From Phellopilus nigrolimitatus (Eukaryota; Basidiomycota; Agaricomycetes; Hymenochaetales; Hymenochaetaceae), in assembly GCA_021029095.1 (NCBI GenBank), contig JAJOHG010000100.1, positions 34,923 through 98,922 on the forward strand: a stretch of DNA of 64,000 bases, given 5' to 3'. Positions 45,269-57,445 of the stretch are shown piece by piece. The notes under the pieces are model-generated. The model made no database searches. It saw nothing but the letters and a program-made list of their open reading frames with translations, and was not told the DNA's origin. Position 1 is the stretch's first letter; every line of letters starts with the position of its first letter. The translations under genes and the position numbers were made by a program.

Positions 45269-47319
45269 ATGGAAGTATCAAGCCAAGATAGACTTAGAGG
45301 CGACTCGGACACTGATTGTGAACAAACCCCTCTTCTTTCCCCCAACGATCGACACCAATCTAAGGCCAATGACTGGCAGGCCACCTCCCGCCCATGCAGC
45401 GCAGAAAACTCAGCCGCTTCGAGAGAATTTGCGGAAATCGAACGACCAGCTCCATTCGCGTGGGGACCGCTTATGTCTATTCTGTTCATGGCACTCGTCC
45501 AACCGTTGTGCTTCGAGCTCATATTTCCATTTATCAGTAATTAACTTTGTTGAAGAACGGTGTAAGCATTCCAATTAAACATGATTTTCAGATCAAATGA
45601 TCGTTGAGAATGGTATTGTGGATGACCCAGAGCAGGTCGGGTTTTATTCTGGGTTCATCGAATCGGTCTTTCAGGTCATGAGCTTTCTAGCGGGTGAGTC
45701 TTTTCGTCTGCTTAAAATATTTAATAATACCTGGTTGATTCCCTTTGTTACTAGTTATGCCATGTTCCTTTATGTCGGATCGCCTAGGACGCAAACCAGT
45801 GGTGTTAGCGGGAACGGCTGGCATGGCCCTTTCCATTACGCTCTTCGGCGTCAGCAAGTCTTACTGGATGATGATTGCTACCAGATGTATCGGAGGTACC
45901 CTTGGTGGAACTATGTCGTCAGTTTTTCACTTCCAGATCTGAACGTAAGGAAAACTCATTTGGCGAACTTTATTTTACAGAGCACTCAAGGTCATGATGG
46001 CAGAGATCTACACAGAAAAAGCCCACCGCGCGTCTGCATTCTCGATATATCAAGTGCGTTTAGTCTTGGTGGTCTGTTCCGAGGGGAGAAAAAAAAAGAG
46101 AACTGTGATGTTTACAATTGTTCTCCCCGAAGATTGCGTTTCGTATCGGCCAAATCACGGGGCAGCCGCTTGGTGGACTCCTATCCCACCCAGCGCGGAA
46201 CATACCTATATTCGACACGCCGTTCTGGCGGAAATACCCTTTCTCCCTTCCGTGTCTCATCGCGTCTGCGATCGCAATATCGTCTGCGGTCTGGGCGTAC
46301 TTCACACTCGAAGAGGCCAGTCTCTCTAATCGGCACTGTGCGCAATCAATTGAGACAAATATGTAGACACTGCCTTCGAAGCGCCTAAAAAAATACCAGA
46401 AGGTCAACGGTGATGGGGAAACGGCATCACACAGATTCGAAGACAATCTAGAAGCTGAAGTTGAGCTTGCGTCGAACGAGCGAGTCTCGGTCACGTCTGT
46501 ACTTACGCCACATGTTATATCTGTGCTCGTGAGCATCTTCATCATGACGATTGTATCCGAGACTATCTTTGCATTGTGGGTGCCCATGTTCCTTCTGAGT
46601 TAAATGTACTCATAGGTTCAACCGCAGGTATCCGCTCTTTGCTTTCACGCCCATCACTTCAGGTGGGCTCGGGCTCTCTGAGGCTCAGATCGGCGCACAC
46701 ATGGCAATCCGCTCTGCCTTCAACATCATTGTGATGTGTTTCTACGTGCCCTTCGCGTCGCGCCTGGGTGCCGTGCGGCTGTACCAAGTAGGAATGTCGC
46801 TCTGGCCGCTTGCAATGGCGTGCTTCCCCTTGCTGAACGCGCTCGCTCGAACTAAGAGTACGAGCGTGGGAACATGGACCTTCGATGCAGCCGCTGGGGT
46901 GTTCTTCATGCTTTGGAGCCTGGGAAACTTGGTCTGGCGTACGTGGCAAAGACGTCCAATCGTCTTATCTTCCTCGAGAGGGAGCTGAATTGTATCTTTC
47001 TTCACCAGCGAGCTCGCAGATTGTCGTCATCGAGGCGCCACCATCTCCGGAAGCGCTTGCTGTGGTCAATGTATGCCTTTCGTCTTTCCGAACTATCCTA
47101 TACTCCATCTACTTGAACTCAAATCAATGTCTATAGGGACTCGCGCAAATGGTGCAGACCTTCACCATGGCTATCGCTCCGGCATTCGTCACCAGTCTTT
47201 TCGCATTCTCTGTCAATAATCACGTTATCGGAGGTAATCTAGTATATGTCGTCATGCTGGCCATGAGTTGCGTAGGCGCCCTCCATTGCCTTACTCTTAG
47301 GGAGCCGGTTTTGCAATGA
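45269..47319 (+). CDS. MFS transporter (ZIFL-like major facilitator)
   Basis: Nine exons (45269-45536, 45592-45693, 45755-45917, 45981-46053, 46133-46315, 46367-46575, 46628-46938, 47009-47070, 47137-47319), 517 residues, about 12 membrane segments. A polar N-terminal region of ~70 residues precedes WGPLMSILFMALVQPLCFELIF. The MFS motif SDRLGRKPVVLAG lies after segment 2, and GQITGQPLGGLL is in the fifth. The type resembles fungal relatives of plant zinc-induced facilitators; substrate unknown. The intron after exon 5 has a GC donor (GAG|GCCAGT), forced by the conserved TLEE/TLPSKR junction. Confidence 0.85.
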
Positions 47320-48101
47320 TTGCTGGCAAAAGCTCCTGCAATATATACATGATATCTCGATCGCTCATTCTTCAAGGCCAACGCGGCCATCGGACACCTA
47401 AGGGGTGGGTCGTCCATTGTATCTGATACGGATCTGTCTCTACCTTCTGCTGATTGACAGTGAATTCAGAATGAATGTACATGCAAAATGTAATCAGTAA
47501 CAAGATGCAATAAATGCCCTGCTTGTAGGACTTCAGGCGCGGTTATCTCAGTTCTCGTGTCTTTTCATAGCCTGTCTTTTTTTCGAATTCTTTCATTACA
47601 GGAGCATTTTAGCCAGAGCGAAAGACATCCCAATGAAGCTCAGCCGCACATCTTTGACCATAACATGGTGCACAAAATCGATGGGTAAAAATAAGTTTGA
47701 ACCAGACTGGAACTAGGTGGAACACGTCAAAACAAATACAATTGCAAAAAACGTTGTCGAAGTAAACGATGCTTATTCGCCCGCTACCGGAATCGTCATG
47801 AATTGTTCTCTCATTGCTCATCCATCGCTCCGCTTAGAAACTTTGCGCGCACCTTCTGGATATCCATGCATTATATATATGAGACGTACATATTTGAATA
47901 CTCATATTATAGCGATTTTCTTCCGAAATGTATCGCAAAAATGCGCAAGCTCAAACAGGGTGGATTTAGATTTGGCTATGCCAGTCTCGAACTTGTTATT
48001 CAGAAAAAACATTATTCTGCATGTGTATCAAACATGTATATTCCGTGCACTATCTGCCAACGAGGGGCTAGACACATCACTGCCGCGATCGGCGAGAACG
48101 T
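47320..48101. other. Intergenic stretch, no supported gene
   Basis: AT-rich sequence between the convergent MFS and SG7 genes; only short, unrelated open frames. Confidence 0.5.
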
Positions 48102-48644
48102 TCACTCGTCAATCCCCGACACCTCAGCCATGTTGTTGTCAATGAGCTGGGTGATCTGTTCCTTTTTCTCATTCCAGCTGTTGAGCATATTTTTTGCCAC
48201 ATTTTCAAGCTGGGTTTCGAACACGAAAGTATCGCACGGGGGCGAGGAAGCGACGAGCCAGTGGCGGACCACCATGATAAACCAAGGGTCGAATTGTTGC
48301 TTGAAGTAGGCTACGACTGTGTCCCGTGAGTCGTGACCACGCGTAAGTATGCATCGCTTTACAAAAGAACAAAAGAGACAGGGATAGACGGGAAGGACGT
48401 ACATTCGAGCTTTACCGACGTTTTTTCGTCTGTCTCGATGCGCAGCCTAAGGGTGTACCCCTTTCGTTCCGCGGACGGTTTTTTGTTCCAGGCTTGTCTC
48501 ACTGTAGCACAGAGCCACACGAATGTTAAATTCCGCGAAGGGGGCAAACAAAACGGCGGATGGGTACTCACATCCCTCAAGTTCTTGCAGGGCGGGAGAT
48601 TTTTCCAGGTATGGGCTTGGTTGATCAGGTATTTCATTGGACAT
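48102..48644 (-). CDS. SG7: small unrecognised family, intact
   Basis: Exons 48644-48572, 48501-48403 and 48316-48102, phase-1 introns, 128 residues. It starts MSNEIPDQPSPYLEKSPALQELE, has RQAWNKKPSAERKGYTLRLRIE...SVKLE in the middle exon and the core ENVAKNMLNSWNEKKEQITQ in the last. The last exon has a more hydrophobic front (WFIMVVRHWLVAS) than its relatives. Function unknown. Confidence 0.65.
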
Positions 48645-48669
48645 GGTGCTGGTGTTCGGTTGCGTTGCG

Positions 48670-49205
48670 ATTTACTTCGCGAGAAATGGAGGCCTTTAAA
48701 GGCCTGAGGGAGGTCGGGATACCCTTTTGGATTATTCTCGGGGCATCGCGAGAGAGGGTATAGCACACCGGTGTTGGTAAGTGCACTTTGAGCTTTGCAT
48801 AGTGGCCTGCACGACCAGGTCATACAGTTGCGAGGGCTTGACCGTGAATGCATGCAAATTCGACCATAAAGAGGAATAAATCTGGACATTGAAACGCAAA
48901 CATGGAATGCTCGCAAATCAAAAGCCGCAAAGATGAGAAAGAGAGGGAATGATATGCGCAGTGGCGTAGTATGCTTTGAGCTTTGCAGGGCGATGTGCAG
49001 GAGAGAGTGCGACAGTCGCGAGGGCACAGAGCTTGCCGTGCAAACTTGTCAGGTAAAAAGACAAGCTTGAATGAGAATCGGAACGGAGAGAACGGCTCGA
49101 AGCAAAGGCAACGAGTCCATTGGACGTCGCAAAGGTATAAAATTAGCTACAGTAACGAGGGATTGGACTCTCATTTCTCCATTTTGCAGTACCTCCTGAA
49201 TAGTG
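48670..49205 (-). promoter_or_regulatory. SG7 upstream module and core promoter
   Basis: Core TTTAAAGG...TCTCGCGAAG at 48673-48701, about 30 bp before the start. Paired CTTTGAGCTTTGCA at about 48785 and 48975 on the plus strand, 190 bp apart, each followed by GCGAGGGC. Confidence 0.7.
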
Positions 49206-49733
49206 AATAGCTCTGCAGTAAACACACTCATCCCCTTCTAACTAACTTACGTCCTTTCAATGGTGTAATATGTATTACAAGTGCACGGCTTGGAACAGGG
49301 CTGGGTTTAGAGCTTTCCCATGCCAGTCTCGTCAGATTCTGTCCGCGTGTCGAAAATCAAGGGGAAAACAGTCAGGAATGTTATGAATGCTTATGAAAAA
49401 TCAGAAATCGGTTTATAGCCGCCTATGCTCAGCAACCTAAGGCAAGCGGAGTACCTGACGGAAGAGCATGGGAATCTCGCAGTTAGACGAACACAGGCGC
49501 GATTGCACGACTGAGAAACTGGGATGAGATGAAGCAGGCGGGATCAAGGAAGACTTTTACCACTTGTTCATTCAGAGACGGAAACAGGGAAAGTATTACT
49601 TCCCGTGCTATCAAACATCCACACACTTTTGGCTAACGAGACATCTGCTCCAAGGTACTGCAATTAAAAGAACCGACTGCCCGCACTACACATATCACCG
49701 CCGCGTTCGCAGAAAGGGAACTAGAAAACAGAA
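49206..49733. other. Intergenic stretch, no supported gene
   Basis: No open frame of note. The part at 49480-49650 resembles 29780-29940 (the GGATCA..AA(G/A)A(A/G)ACT segment followed by a CATTCAGA(G/C)ACGG block), which also lies just beyond the 3' end of an SG gene. Confidence 0.4.
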
Positions 49734-50332
49734 CTAAAAATCGAAGTCAAACGGCTCACCGTGGTCAAACGGTTCGGCCTGTCTGCCTTCGAAGGGCGCA
49801 GTGATGCTCTTTCCCCCATCCGCACGCCAGCTGTCGATCATCCCTTGCGCAATGCGCTCGATATGAGTATCGAACTCGGAGGGGGCGCATCGGGAGGCGT
49901 CGCGGAAGCAGGGAACCCGCATCATTTTCTCATTTGGGGATCTCTTGAAACCCCAGACTGTATTTCCGGAGTCGAACGTCAGTAAAATTGTTTTGTGAAA
50001 CAATAAAAAGGGAGTGGGGGTGGCGGGATAGACGAAGAGGACGTACGCTGGAGCATCACCTGTGTCGGATGAAAATCCCTGACGACGCATAGAGAAATAT
50101 AGTACGGCTTAGACTGTTCAGTTTCATTTCGGGCTTTAATCACTGCGATGCAGAGCCATGCAAGTCAGGAAATTTCAACGAATGCGGAGAAGGGATAACG
50201 AGGAAAATAGAGCTTACGGTCATAAAGCTCTCGCACGGAAGGAACATCTTTCACGAGATGATTTTCATACTCCCCTAGAGCGGCAAATTGTTCACCTTGA
50301 ATTTGTTGGAAAGGCGCTTCGGAAGTCGACAT
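49734..50332 (-). CDS. SG8: small unrecognised family, intact
   Basis: Exons 50332-50218, 50142-50047 and 49957-49734, phase-1 introns, 144 residues. It starts MSTSEAPFQQIQGEQF, with VPSVRELYD closing the first exon. The middle exon differs from its relatives (IKARNETEQSKPYYISL). The last exon has CFRDASRCAPSEFD and the core ERIAQGMIDSWRADGGKSIT, and ends in the acidic DHGEPFDFDF. TATAAAAA lies about 55 bp upstream. Confidence 0.65.
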
Positions 50333-50359
50333 GATGCTGGTGAAGAATTGCAGTTCCGT

Positions 50360-50830
50360 TTCTGTTTTACGCAGAATGCAGGTTTTTATAGTCTTGAGAG
50401 AAACTGACATACCTTTCTGGATTGCGGCCGGGGCGGTAGAGTATGCAGCATTCTTAAGAGGACTTTGAGGTTCAGTACGCAACGTTGTTTGGTGCATTTT
50501 AAGCCTTGCATAGTGACCTGCAAGAAAAGACGGTACATTTGCAAGGGTCACGGGTTTTGAGGTAGATTAACATTTCTGGATTGCGGCCAGGGTACCAGAG
50601 AGGTATAACACACAATATTGCTTGCTGGACTTTGAGCTTTGGTATGCAGCAGTGTTCAGTGCACTTTGAGCTTTGCACACTTAGTGACCTGCAGGAGAGG
50701 ATGGTGCAGTTGTAACGACCGCAACAGTACGAGTGTAAACTTGGACTCGGGATGGGAACGAGAGGGCAAAAGGTGATGTGTATACTCAGTGCCAAAATAA
50801 ACGGTAGTGTTTTCGGAGTCTCGACGACTT
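50360..50830 (-). promoter_or_regulatory. SG8 upstream module and core promoter
   Basis: TATAAAAACC on the sense strand at 50381-50390 with TGCATTCTGCG after it. Up to three related CTTTGAGCTTTG-type blocks (about 50465, 50625 and 50660) follow further upstream. Confidence 0.6.
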
Positions 50831-51223
50831 AGATGGTACGCTATATGTGTCGCCGCTTGTCATCTATTTCCGCCTTGGCTGCTGCTCTTTCCTTCTTCGC
50901 TGAACTATCCTCCGTACCATTCACACCGGTAGAACAAGATACTAGACTTTGCCACGCAATCACAAGTAGTATTATAGAATCACAGCCAAACGTCTGAGAA
51001 ACGCCAAAAGTTCAAAGACGTATACATACACAGTTCAGTTGTATGAGGCCAAGTGACTTAGAGACAAGTTTTCCGCGAGGTGAGCAGGACGGAGGTAAAA
51101 TGCAAGCAAGATGTCAAGCGACCCAACTACCAAAAGCGGAACCAACCGCGTGCCGCTTGTTAACCTTGCCTACTACTTACCACCATTGTCTCTCGAAAAG
51201 GACGTTGCAGCAACGCCTTTCAA

Positions 51224-52743
51224 ATGGTAAGTTTCTGAGTGCTCTTTTGATCAAGTATCTGAAGACTTGCAACAGTACGCGGATTTAGATGAGCTTGTGC
51301 TGTCAGGCAAGCTCTTCAGTGGTGGCTCGCGCTCCTCCTCACCTGCCCGTTCGCCCTCGCCCGACCACAATCACAATCGTGAATGGCCAGACAACAAGGA
51401 TGGCGGAGAGGACTACGAATACTCCTCTGATGCCGAGCGAGATAAGCGCATTACGAAGATTATCAATGCTGCACCCCAGGATGCACCGGAGGGGTCAATT
51501 GGGATGGGCCCAGGACGCACGGGCGTGAAGGGTGTCATTCGCGACCGCGCAGAGGCGCAAGCGCGTGTCCGCGAGCGACGCACGCAGGAAATCGCAGACT
51601 TGAACCGTCGTATGGAAAAGGCGAGTCTGGGAGGGAAGACGTTCCTCGAAGAAGAGAAGGAGAAGGAATGGGAGCGCATGATGCTCGAGGGCATTCCCAA
51701 GGATGTTCAAATGGAAAAGGATACTGCTCGCAGCATGACTGGGAAGGGCAGGGGCCGCTTTGGTCACCTCCGGGAAGTGAGCGTGAAGAACTTCGTATCA
51801 GCTGTTGAGAAGGAGGCGAGGGATGTGTGGGTAGTCGTGCATCTATACGATTCGGTGAGTTGTATCTCTTGGTTCCGATGAACCCGTGAGATCAGACGCA
51901 AGTTGGTTTGATGATAACAATCTCCCGAAGAAACCATAGTTCTCCTGATGGAGGCGCAAGGTTTACTTGTCGGTTTGGCTTAGAACGTGAATTGTTGTGC
52001 GGGGGTCTCTTCGGGAGAGCGTTCTTCTGTTCTACGCGATCGGACCCAAAGTGTTTGCATGCCTTACTGATATATTATTCAATCTATCTAGTCACTAAAT
52101 CGCTGCTATGCCCTCGACACCGACCTGTCTCATCTTGCACGGCTCAACCCTGATGTAAAATTCCTGCACGCGCGCGCTTCCTCGCTCGGCTTCGCTTCCT
52201 CTACCAGACCCAGCCGGTCGCATCTGCGTCCTGCCGGGCTTTCCGTCAGCCGGCGTATCACGGAGGAAGATGAAGACGACCCCTATGCGTACGAGGACGG
52301 AGAGGACATCGCCGATGCCGCCGATTCGGACGAAGATGGCGAGCACAGAAAGAATGAGGCGGACGTCGACTTGGACATGCTTCCCACGCTTCTCGTATAC
52401 CGCGACGGCGACCTCGAGTACAACTGGGTACGCGTCGACTGGGAGGCTGGGCACGCCGGCGTCGAGGAGTTGCTTCTAAAGTGCGTCATCATGATTATAT
52501 TCAGAAATTTCTTCAGCGTTTGTCTTCCTTCTCTGCCGTGATTTCCGGCCGTGTTCTGCATTTTTCTCTCACATTCGATTACATTATATCCTTCTTTGAC
52601 TACACGTTTTTTTCATTCGACGTCTTCGCTGACTCCGTCGTTCCAGACACCGAATTCTGAAGAGCTCGGGGCCGGGTCCCGGGAACTGCGGCCTCCCATC
52701 TGACGACGAAGACTTGTGGGAGTCGGACGAGGACGCGTCGTAG
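51224..52743 (+). CDS. Phosducin-like protein
   Basis: Thioredoxin-fold protein of the phosducin family; relatives act with the CCT chaperonin in folding G-beta and cytoskeletal proteins. Exons 51276-51854, 52092-52480 and 52647-52743 are firm. The family core reads REVSVKNFVSAVEKEARDVWVVVHLYDSS...RCYALDTDLSHLARLNPDVKFLHARAS, and the tail is very acidic (EEDEDD, DDEDLWESDEDAS). The start is uncertain: an ATG at 51224, directly before a 49-bp intron, puts the main exon in frame and gives 355 residues; no other upstream ATG does so with an intron of normal size. The intron at 51855-52091 (237 bp) is unusually long for this window. Confidence 0.8.
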
Positions 52744-53969
52744 CAGGCCATTTATAGGTCGTAGCCAGCCCCGTACCCTGATCTTCCTTACATCGCGCAC
52801 TTCCGTGACGCCTTATAATATCATACTTTCTCGTACCCCGGACTTCCGACGTGTTCTGTTCGGCATCATATAAGCCCCTCGGTAGCGCGAAGCCTCGGTC
52901 CACCGACGGCAGCGGAACCTTACCTCGCCCTCCCTGTTCTTCCCTTTCCTTTCTACTGCTGTGTTCGTCTGCTGTTCATAGTCCACGGGCTGCGTCAGAC
53001 ACTCGTGATGCCTCCGCTGTCCTCCGTCGAAGACTTCAAAGTTCGCAGGCTCCGGCCTTCAACTATGCATCCGGTACAAGTCGACGTATGTACTGCACGA
53101 TCACACTTAGCGGAGACCATAAAAGTCACCGCCTGGTGATACATACTGAAATGTGCGTGCAAATGAATGATGAAGCACGGGGCAGCTCTTCGACAACACA
53201 ATTGAGCACTTTACCGGGGCGAAAAGTCTCATGTACATCACAACCTCGACATTCGGGACCTACGTATCACGATTCCATGATCTCGCACATCGCAATGAGT
53301 GATGCGTGTGCACGTAGCACGTCGATTGATATTTGATGCTTGCGTTCGTAAACAGCAAGCAGAATGTAGTATAAAGACAAGTTACATAGATAGCTGTGGT
53401 ATGTGGGTTCGGATTCTACGCGCATGGCCAATGAGAGTGGAAGCGAAAGCAAAATGGAAGGGGAATGCAGAGACACAAAAGGATGTGAGTGACCGAAAGA
53501 GAGAAAACGGAAGGAGGAAGAACGAGGAGGCAGTGGGATGCGGGGAGAAGGGGGACTCGGAGTTTGCGAAGCGCAAGGGGCACGGTGGTCATCCGCGGGC
53601 CCGGGGACTCGTGCGATAGAGTTCAAGGTGTTTGAGTGGAAAGAGGATGTTGTGTAGCGAGAGATGGAATGCGAGATGACACGAAACGAAAGCGGAGGTT
53701 AAAGTTCCCATTTTGACGTGCAAATGGTGACCAGCGAGGCGGAGAGCAAGAAAGCAAGTACACGGTATACCGATAGATAACAATTTTTACGAGACTTGAG
53801 AGACCCTACAAACACCATAGGAGAGTGGGATGAATCGATGTGGGTGGGTGGATGCGAGTTAATGGATGCGAGGTAATGCGTATCGACAGAGCAATGCAAG
53901 ATGAGTGTATGAGAGGAGAGAAAAGAAGGTGATAATGTTACGGGAGGCGCGAGACTTGCGCAAAATGGC
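52744..53969. other. Intergenic stretch, no supported gene
   Basis: Between convergent phosducin-like and F-box genes. A plus-strand frame of 161 codons (52851-53336) has no recognisable domain and poor composition, and is probably chance. Confidence 0.45.
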
Positions 53970-55344
53970 TTAGAACTTGCCAAGGTCGAGGCTCGCGCGC
54001 TTGAGCGCACGGCTCGTGATGTTCACACCGTGCAGGTCCTCCAGCCAGACGCCCTGTTCTTGACACGTCATGAGCAGACGCGTCCAGAACGTCGCGACCC
54101 GCGCGGAAGGCCGGTACGTGCGGAGCGCATGGCTCTCCGGGCTGAGATCGCGGATAAAGCGCAGGCTTGGGAAGGCTGCGCGCTGGAGAGACGAGAGCTG
54201 CTCGAGGAGCATGAACGTGTCGTCGCGCTCCCCGAGGCGCTTGTCGATCCCACGAATCCCGATGAATTCGACCGTGGGGTGCGTAGGCAGCAGCACGTGC
54301 GGTGGGATCCAGTCAGGTGTCTGCCAGTGCCATTCAGCATCTGCGCTGCAAATGAACTCGCACAGGTTCGGACACCACTTGGCGAGTTCGAGTTCCGGAC
54401 GCGCGAGGTCGAGCACGTGCGACTCGATGAGAGACGATGAATGGCCGAGCTCAAGCTGCTGCAGCAAGGACCCGTGCGTCTGAAAGAACAACGAGAAGCC
54501 CTGGCCTCTGTAGTTGAATTCACAAGAAACGACCGAGAGGGATCGGAGCTTGGGCATTCGCCAGGCAGCGAAGATCGAGAACGTGTAGTCGTCCACTTCG
54601 ACTTTGAGGGAGCGTAGAGCGGGGAGTTCGATCGCAGAAAAGTGGGGAGGTGGCCCATATGCAGCATGATCCGGCGTGCACGATGTGATTTCGAGGTACT
54701 CGATGGCACTCGGCCGATTGAAGAGCGCGGACATTTGGATATAGAGCGGCGTTTCGTCATAGTTTTTCCACGAAAGCCGGCGGAGGTCCTTACTGGAATG
54801 CGTGAGGAGAGAGAAGATTTCCTCCGGTGTACAGCGGGGATCCTGGGGCACGAAGGCATTTTGCTTGACAGAATGACGATCCGTATAGACGACGAGCTGA
54901 GACGCATAGTCAAGGATGTTGCGAATGTCGATCGGCGCGCAGCGGTCGAGCGTCGAGGTCTCGATGTGCAGACGACGGATATACCAGCCGCTCGATATAG
55001 GTGCGCCGCGGAGGTCCTCGAGCAGAAGCGTGTGCGCGAGCGCCTTGGCCTGCGTGCCGTGGCTGATCCAGACAAACTCGTAGAGGAACTCACGCATGAG
55101 GGCGTTCCACCTCCGACTGACAAGCGCGAGGTCGCGTTTGATGCGGATGTTGGTGCAGTAGGCCTCGAACTGACACGCGGGCGTCTGCTCACGCTCGAGG
55201 AAGGACAGCTCCTGCGTGGTGTCAAAGGGGTCGGGGGTGATGCGGGTGGCTTCGCGGAAGATGAGGAGCCATAGCTCGGGCGGTATTCGCGCGACATCCG
55301 CTCCCCCCAACGTATCCGCGCGAGATGGAATGGGTGCTGATTTT
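53970..55344 (-). CDS. F-box/LRR-like protein, 5' exon unresolved
   Basis: A large exon codes for an F-box ([19 protein letters not shown] ... [18 protein letters not shown], first ~75 residues) and a leucine-rich C-terminal part typical of basidiomycete F-box proteins, which recruit targets to SCF ubiquitin ligases. There is no ATG before the F-box in this frame, which stays open back to a splice acceptor (TTTACAG) at 55345, so the first codons must come from an upstream exon that I could not place. The stop codon follows LDLGKF at 53970. Some 446 residues are visible from 55310. Confidence 0.75.
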
Positions 55345-57445
55345 CTGTAAATTTTATGTACTCTGCGAAAAGGACACCCGCTCAGAAAATCGAGCTAAAC
55401 GCGACACGAAATGCACGCGACACGGGACGCACCTCGAAGACCGCGTCCTGCGCGAGAACAAGTTCGCCAATTTTCTTGAGAGTTTCAGGCATTTATTTTT
55501 GACATTCAGAGGCAGAGATCGCATGGATAACGCAGAGGTCGTCGCCGTGGTCGGTGAGAGAGAAAGAGAGCCCGACGAATTTCGACCATGATGACCGGCT
55601 TTCCAAATTTATGTGGCGTGGGAATTTGCTTCCTTTGGGCTAAGTATGGCGTTCCGGGATTCTCGGAGAGCATACACATACAACCGCACGCTCAATCGTG
55701 TAACCCTAGGATCCTCTTACAGACTTTTACGAAGTGTAGGGATATGGGAGACATAATTTTACCGCGGCATCTGCATTAATTCTTTATGAGATCTTCAAAG
55801 AGTGGTTCTACGGTAGGCTCTACCTCGTCTGCAAATGCAATAAAAGAAATTTAGACTTTTTCAGCCAGCCAATTAAGCATTCAATCCAAGCTTAGATATA
55901 TGAGGCAGGGTTTCCTCCTGCGGTACCAGATGTCTGTCTCGTTTCTTTAAATGAGGAAATGGACTCGTCTTACCCACTGCGATTTCTTATGGAATTACAC
56001 ACCATGCTCGCTGTAGAATGGCGCACATATCTGATCCTAGAGCTCCTGCTGATTCTGCCTTGATTAATGCTAAGGCCCTTGATTAACAATTTGATTCTTC
56101 CGTGAAATGCAGTGTAGTTAATCCAAGGCCTATTGGCTACTGGATTTTCCTAAAGTGTTTCCGAGAAAGTCAGTCGGCAGGACACTGGCTTCATTGTGCT
56201 GCAGGACACATACCAAATCTGCCTACGGGACAATTGATTGTCTCAAGCCATTTAACAATGCTGTGAGTACCTTCAAGTTTACGAGTTGGACTTCCTCATA
56301 TGACATATCGAGGGCTGGCCGCGGCGAAAGCTTCAACTTTATATGAGCCAATCGCGATTTTCGCCTCTATGCGACACACTTCTTCGCCTCTATGTGGCAC
56401 ACTTGTCATCGTCTCCGGGCAAGAAGCGGAAAGGAAATGCTTGGGACCGTGCGGCGACATGTATTGACCCAAGGTCGCTCGTACCCGAGATTGCCACAGC
56501 TAAATTCAAACCTAAGCTTATACAAGCCAACTTCGCAAGTGGTCAGTATTGCTTTGAGACTAGTTCTAACACAGATCGTCCGGATGGGAATTCAGATCCA
56601 TAATTGGACGAAGCGAGGAGAGACACGTATGCGGGCCCCAATCGAAAGCAATATTACACATGCCGATCCATTTGTGGCTCGGCGAGAAACCGAGAAATGC
56701 GTATCGGCAAATTTAAAACGGCCGAGCAGCATTGTATCCGTGTAGCGTCGGGCTGTCGATTTTAAACCTTGCTGACAATGCAGTGACTGGAGCCCGAAGA
56801 TCAGATTCACTCACAATAGCACTGCGACGGGTCGCACACGCAGACTGCTCCAGCGTAAAGGCCGTACACGGTGTGGTATAAACGCCAAGTCGCCTCTCTC
56901 CGAATTCCTCGACGCAGTCGCACCCGAATCTCACTGCTCAGGCGCTCAAACGGAAGCTCCCTCTCTTCAAGCTCTTCAATTCTCGATCTAAAGCAACAAT
57001 GTTGCAAGCGCTATTCCCCGCTTCAATGGCTCCTTCGAAGTCAATTCATTTTATTTGTCTTCCTTGGTACAGGAAAAGACCATATCTTAGGATTCTATTG
57101 GCCGGTAGATAGACAGCACGCCAAGCTTGCTGGTGCGTATTCGACAAGAATTACGAAGTTGAGATTTGGTGAAATATATCATCACTGCGATTACTTTTGC
57201 CGAAGAAGTACTTTTGTCACGCAGCTAGTTCCATGTGCATAGATCATCGCGGAAAAAAAGCTTTGACAATGACAATGCTCGAATATTGACCCAAAACCTC
57301 CAAAGCCTGAGTTGATTTCTCCAGAGCGAGAAGCAAACGATTACGTAAATATGTGCTTACAAATACCAAATGCCGGGCCGAGCAACTTCACTGGCACGCA
57401 CCGTCGCACGACCTCCGTCCATGAGCTTTCCAACCTCCTACCACC
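55345..57445. other. Intergenic stretch, no confident gene
   Basis: It should contain the start of the F-box gene near 55350-55590. Between 56150 and 57240 several open frames of 60-120 codons occur on both strands; none has a domain, a second copy or a clear splice pattern. Confidence 0.4.

Noticed and set aside
1..51000. Dispersed repeats as transposable elements
   Set aside because: No reverse transcriptase, transposase, integrase, helicase or terminal repeat with target duplication was recognised; the repeated units carry gene-like exons or promoters. Unrecognised non-autonomous elements cannot be excluded.
51100..51275. Phosducin-like start at 51100 or 51111
   Set aside because: The first needs a 38-bp intron, shorter than any other here; the second runs into stops at every available acceptor.
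54068..55297. 409-codon minus-strand frame and a 210-codon plus-strand frame over the F-box gene
   Set aside because: Ser/Arg-rich shadow of the F-box frame; the F-box and leucine pattern are only in the other frame.
55308..55310. Start of the F-box protein at position 55310
   Set aside because: The codon is TTG, which is not expected as a start in a nuclear fungal gene; the frame continues upstream to a splice acceptor.
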